A stretch of 64,000 nucleotides of DNA from Williamsia limnetica (lineage in GTDB: Bacteria > Actinomycetota > Actinomycetes > Mycobacteriales > Mycobacteriaceae). The stretch covers positions 124,001-188,000 of the forward strand of contig NZ_QJSP01000012.1 of the NCBI RefSeq assembly GCF_003217475.1, in the 5' to 3' direction. A model generated the notes under the pieces. The model was given only the letters and a program-made list of their open reading frames with translations. It was not told the DNA's origin and did no database searches. The position numbers and the translations under genes were made by a program. Positions 62,398 through 64,000 of this stretch are shown here, one piece after another (position 1 is the stretch's first letter; every line of letters begins with the position of its first letter).

Positions 62398-64000
62398 ACG
62401 ACTATGACGTGGTGATCGTCGGCTCGGGTTTCGGTGGATCGGTTGCCGCACTGCGACTGGCCGAGAAGGGCTACAAAGTCGCTGTCCTGGAGGCCGGCCG
62501 CCGATTTGCGGACGATGAACTGCCGAAGACGAGCTGGCGGCTCCGCAAATACCTCTGGGCGCCCTGGATGGGTTGCTACGGCGTGCAACGGATCCATCTG
62601 CTTCCCGATGTGCTGGTGATGGCGGGTGCGGGAGTCGGAGGTGGATCCCTGAACTACGCCAACACGCTGTACAAACCGCCCACCAGATTCTTCGAGGACC
62701 CGCAGTGGGGGCACATCACCGACTGGCATGACGAACTCACGCCGTACTACGACCAGGCCCGCCGGATGCTCGGTGTCGTGGACAATCCGAGCGTGACACC
62801 GGCGGACAAGGTGATGCGTGAGGTCGCCGACGACATGGGTGTCGGCTCGACGTTCACCACGACACCGGTCGGGGTGCTCTTCGGCAATCCCGGTGAGCAG
62901 GTAGCGGATCCGTTCTTCGGTGGAGCCGGGCCGGAACGCACCGCGTGCACCGAATGCGGGTCGTGCATGACCGGGTGCCGGGTGGGGGCGAAGAACACCC
63001 TCGTCAAGAACTATTTGCACCTGGCCGAAGAGGCCGGGGTGACCGTGCTGCCGCTGACGACGGTGCGAGCGGTACGTCCTGCCGGCGATGACTACGAGAT
63101 CGTCACACGACGAACGGGTGCCAAGATCCGGCGCCGTGAGAAGAGCATCTTCGCGGGGCAGGTCGTCTTCGCCGCAGGCACGTACGGCACGCAGAAGCTA
63201 CTGCTCGCGATGAAAGAGACCGGACAGCTCCCACATCTGTCCGATCCGCTCGGTTCGGTGGTGCGGACCAATTCCGAGGCTGTCCTGGCCGCGACCGCTC
63301 GCGACCGCAAGACCGACTACACCCAGGGCATCGCGATCACGTCGTCATTCCATCCGGACGATCACACGCACATCGAACCGGTCCGGTATGGCAAGGGCAG
63401 CAATGCCATCGGGCTGCTACAGACCGTGTTGTCCGACGGTGGTGGAAAGGTGCCCAGGATTCTGAAGACTGCCGGGGTGGCGGTGCGCAAGCCCGGTGCT
63501 TTCATGCGGAGTCTGTCAGTGCGGCACTGGTCGGAGAAGACCGTCATCGCACTCGTGATGCAGACGGACGACAATTCTCTCGAACTCGGTTCCAAGCGCG
63601 GCATTTTCGGCAGGCAGCTCACCAGTCGCGCGGGCGCAGGTGATCCGCCGCCGGCATGGATACCACAGGGTCACGAGGCAATCCGGTTGTTGGCCGACAA
63701 GATCGGGGGAGATCCAGGCGGTTCGATGGCGGAGATCGTGAACATCCCGATGACCGCACACTTCATCGGTGGCTGCGTGATCGGCGCGGATCCGGGCGAG
63801 GGTGTCGTCGACCCCTACCATCGGATGTTCGGGCACCCCGGTCTGCACGTCGTGGACGGTTCGGCGGTCAGCGCCAACCTCGGAGTCAATCCGTCGTTGA
63901 CCATCGCCGCACAGGCCGAACGCGCCATCGCCTTCTGGCCGAACAAGGGCGAGATCGACGAACGTCCCGATCTCGGTGCCGATTACCGACGGATCTCACC
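62394..64000 (+). CDS. GMC oxidoreductase, cholesterol-oxidase (ChoD)-like, partial
   Basis: The frame is open from ATG 62394 to the window end (535 codons, no stop). FAD site GSGFGG (10-15), a glycine-rich AGAGVGGGSLNYAN signature, and a Cys cluster CTECGSCMTGC (Cys185, 188, 191, 195) seen in the mycobacterial ChoD/Rv3409c branch. C-terminal NPSLTIAAQAERAIA closes the FAD domain. Expected: oxidation of a ring hydroxyl, sterol-like or terpene-like. Start overlaps the monooxygenase stop by 4 bp. Distal residues lie outside the window. Confidence 0.85.
   Translation, partial: MNDYDVVIVGSGFGGSVAALRLAEKGYKVAVLEAGRRFADDELPKTSWRLRKYLWAPWMGCYGVQRIHLLPDVLVMAGAGVGGGSLNYANTLYKPPTRFFEDPQWGHITDWHDELTPYYDQARRMLGVVDNPSVTPADKVMREVADDMGVGSTFTTTPVGVLFGNPGEQVADPFFGGAGPERTACTECGSCMTGCRVGAKNTLVKNYLHLAEEAGVTVLPLTTVRAVRPAGDDYEIVTRRTGAKIRRREKSIFAGQVVFAAGTYGTQKLLLAMKETGQLPHLSDPLGSVVRTNSEAVLAATARDRKTDYTQGIAITSSFHPDDHTHIEPVRYGKGSNAIGLLQTVLSDGGGKVPRILKTAGVAVRKPGAFMRSLSVRHWSEKTVIALVMQTDDNSLELGSKRGIFGRQLTSRAGAGDPPPAWIPQGHEAIRLLADKIGGDPGGSMAEIVNIPMTAHFIGGCVIGADPGEGVVDPYHRMFGHPGLHVVDGSAVSANLGVNPSLTIAAQAERAIAFWPNKGEIDERPDLGADYRRIS

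Noticed and set aside
1-64000. tRNA, rRNA, CRISPR arrays, insertion sequences or prophage
   Set aside because: No cloverleaf-like, regularly spaced or transposase-encoding sequence was recognised by eye.

Overview
The window is GC-rich DNA with short intergenic gaps, frequent GTG/TTG starts and many 4-bp ATGA/GTGA gene overlaps. Gene content points to a mycolic-acid actinobacterium of the Gordonia / Rhodococcus / Mycobacterium group, most likely Gordonia or a close relative. The main clue is a central block, sdhCDAB - cdd/deoA/add - a conserved acidic protein - upp - pmmB - deoD - amiB1/amiA1 - GGCT-like protein - lpdA ... glpD ... lhr. From memory, this follows the Mycobacterium tuberculosis Rv3296-Rv3319 region. 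No rRNA, tRNA, CRISPR array or insertion sequence was seen.

Layout. (1) 1-6161, minus strand: a four-gene cell-envelope polysaccharide operon with a BcsB-like exported protein, a multi-pass membrane protein, a processive family-2 glycosyltransferase and a GT-C-type membrane transferase cut by the window edge. (2) 6266-10963, minus: an OpuC/ProU-type osmolyte ABC importer followed by a TauD-family dioxygenase. (3) 11252-18731: a polyamine/amino-acid catabolic locus with an Lrp/AsnC regulator, class III aminotransferase, aldehyde dehydrogenase, FAD amine oxidoreductase, Usp protein and APC permease. A CGACTGAA/TTCAGTCG motif recurs at both ends. (4) 19085-21629: DoxX, a CitE-like lyase and a lipoprotein. 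(5) 21743-25183: succinate dehydrogenase. (6) 25408-36427: nucleoside and base salvage (cdd, deoA, add, upp, deoD, pmmB), several genes with leaderless-type promoters, interrupted by a WXG-NlpC/P60 exported hydrolase with a small EspC-like partner. (7) 36470-40925: two M20 amidohydrolases, a GGCT-like protein and LpdA. (8) 41176-46508: apparent insertions, namely a PLP aminotransferase, an SOS-box-linked DUF222/HNH protein and a low-GC WXG / lipoprotein / glycine-rich trio. (9) 46522-49913: divergent glpK and glpD. (10) 49921-52233: TetR, a thiolase-like protein without the nucleophilic Cys, and a DUF35 protein. (11) 52339-56919: lhr helicase. (12) 57010-58775: cobalamin riboswitch, cbtB, cbtA and a histidine-phosphatase-like protein that lacks both catalytic His. 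(13) 58849-64000: acyl-CoA dehydrogenase, an 80-nt near-palindrome, then a TetR - Baeyer-Villiger-type monooxygenase - cholesterol-oxidase-like GMC operon running off the end.

Together the genes describe envelope polysaccharide export, osmoprotection, polyamine/amino-acid use, nucleoside recycling, glycerol use and lipid or sterol-like ring catabolism. The most unusual items are the BcsB-like polysaccharide operon, the Cys-less thiolase/DUF35 pair, the WXG-NlpC pair, the dead histidine phosphatase beside the cobalt transporter, the shared Lrp-locus operator and the giant palindrome at 60090-60169. Functions are inferred by motif reading and memory of families; no database search was run.
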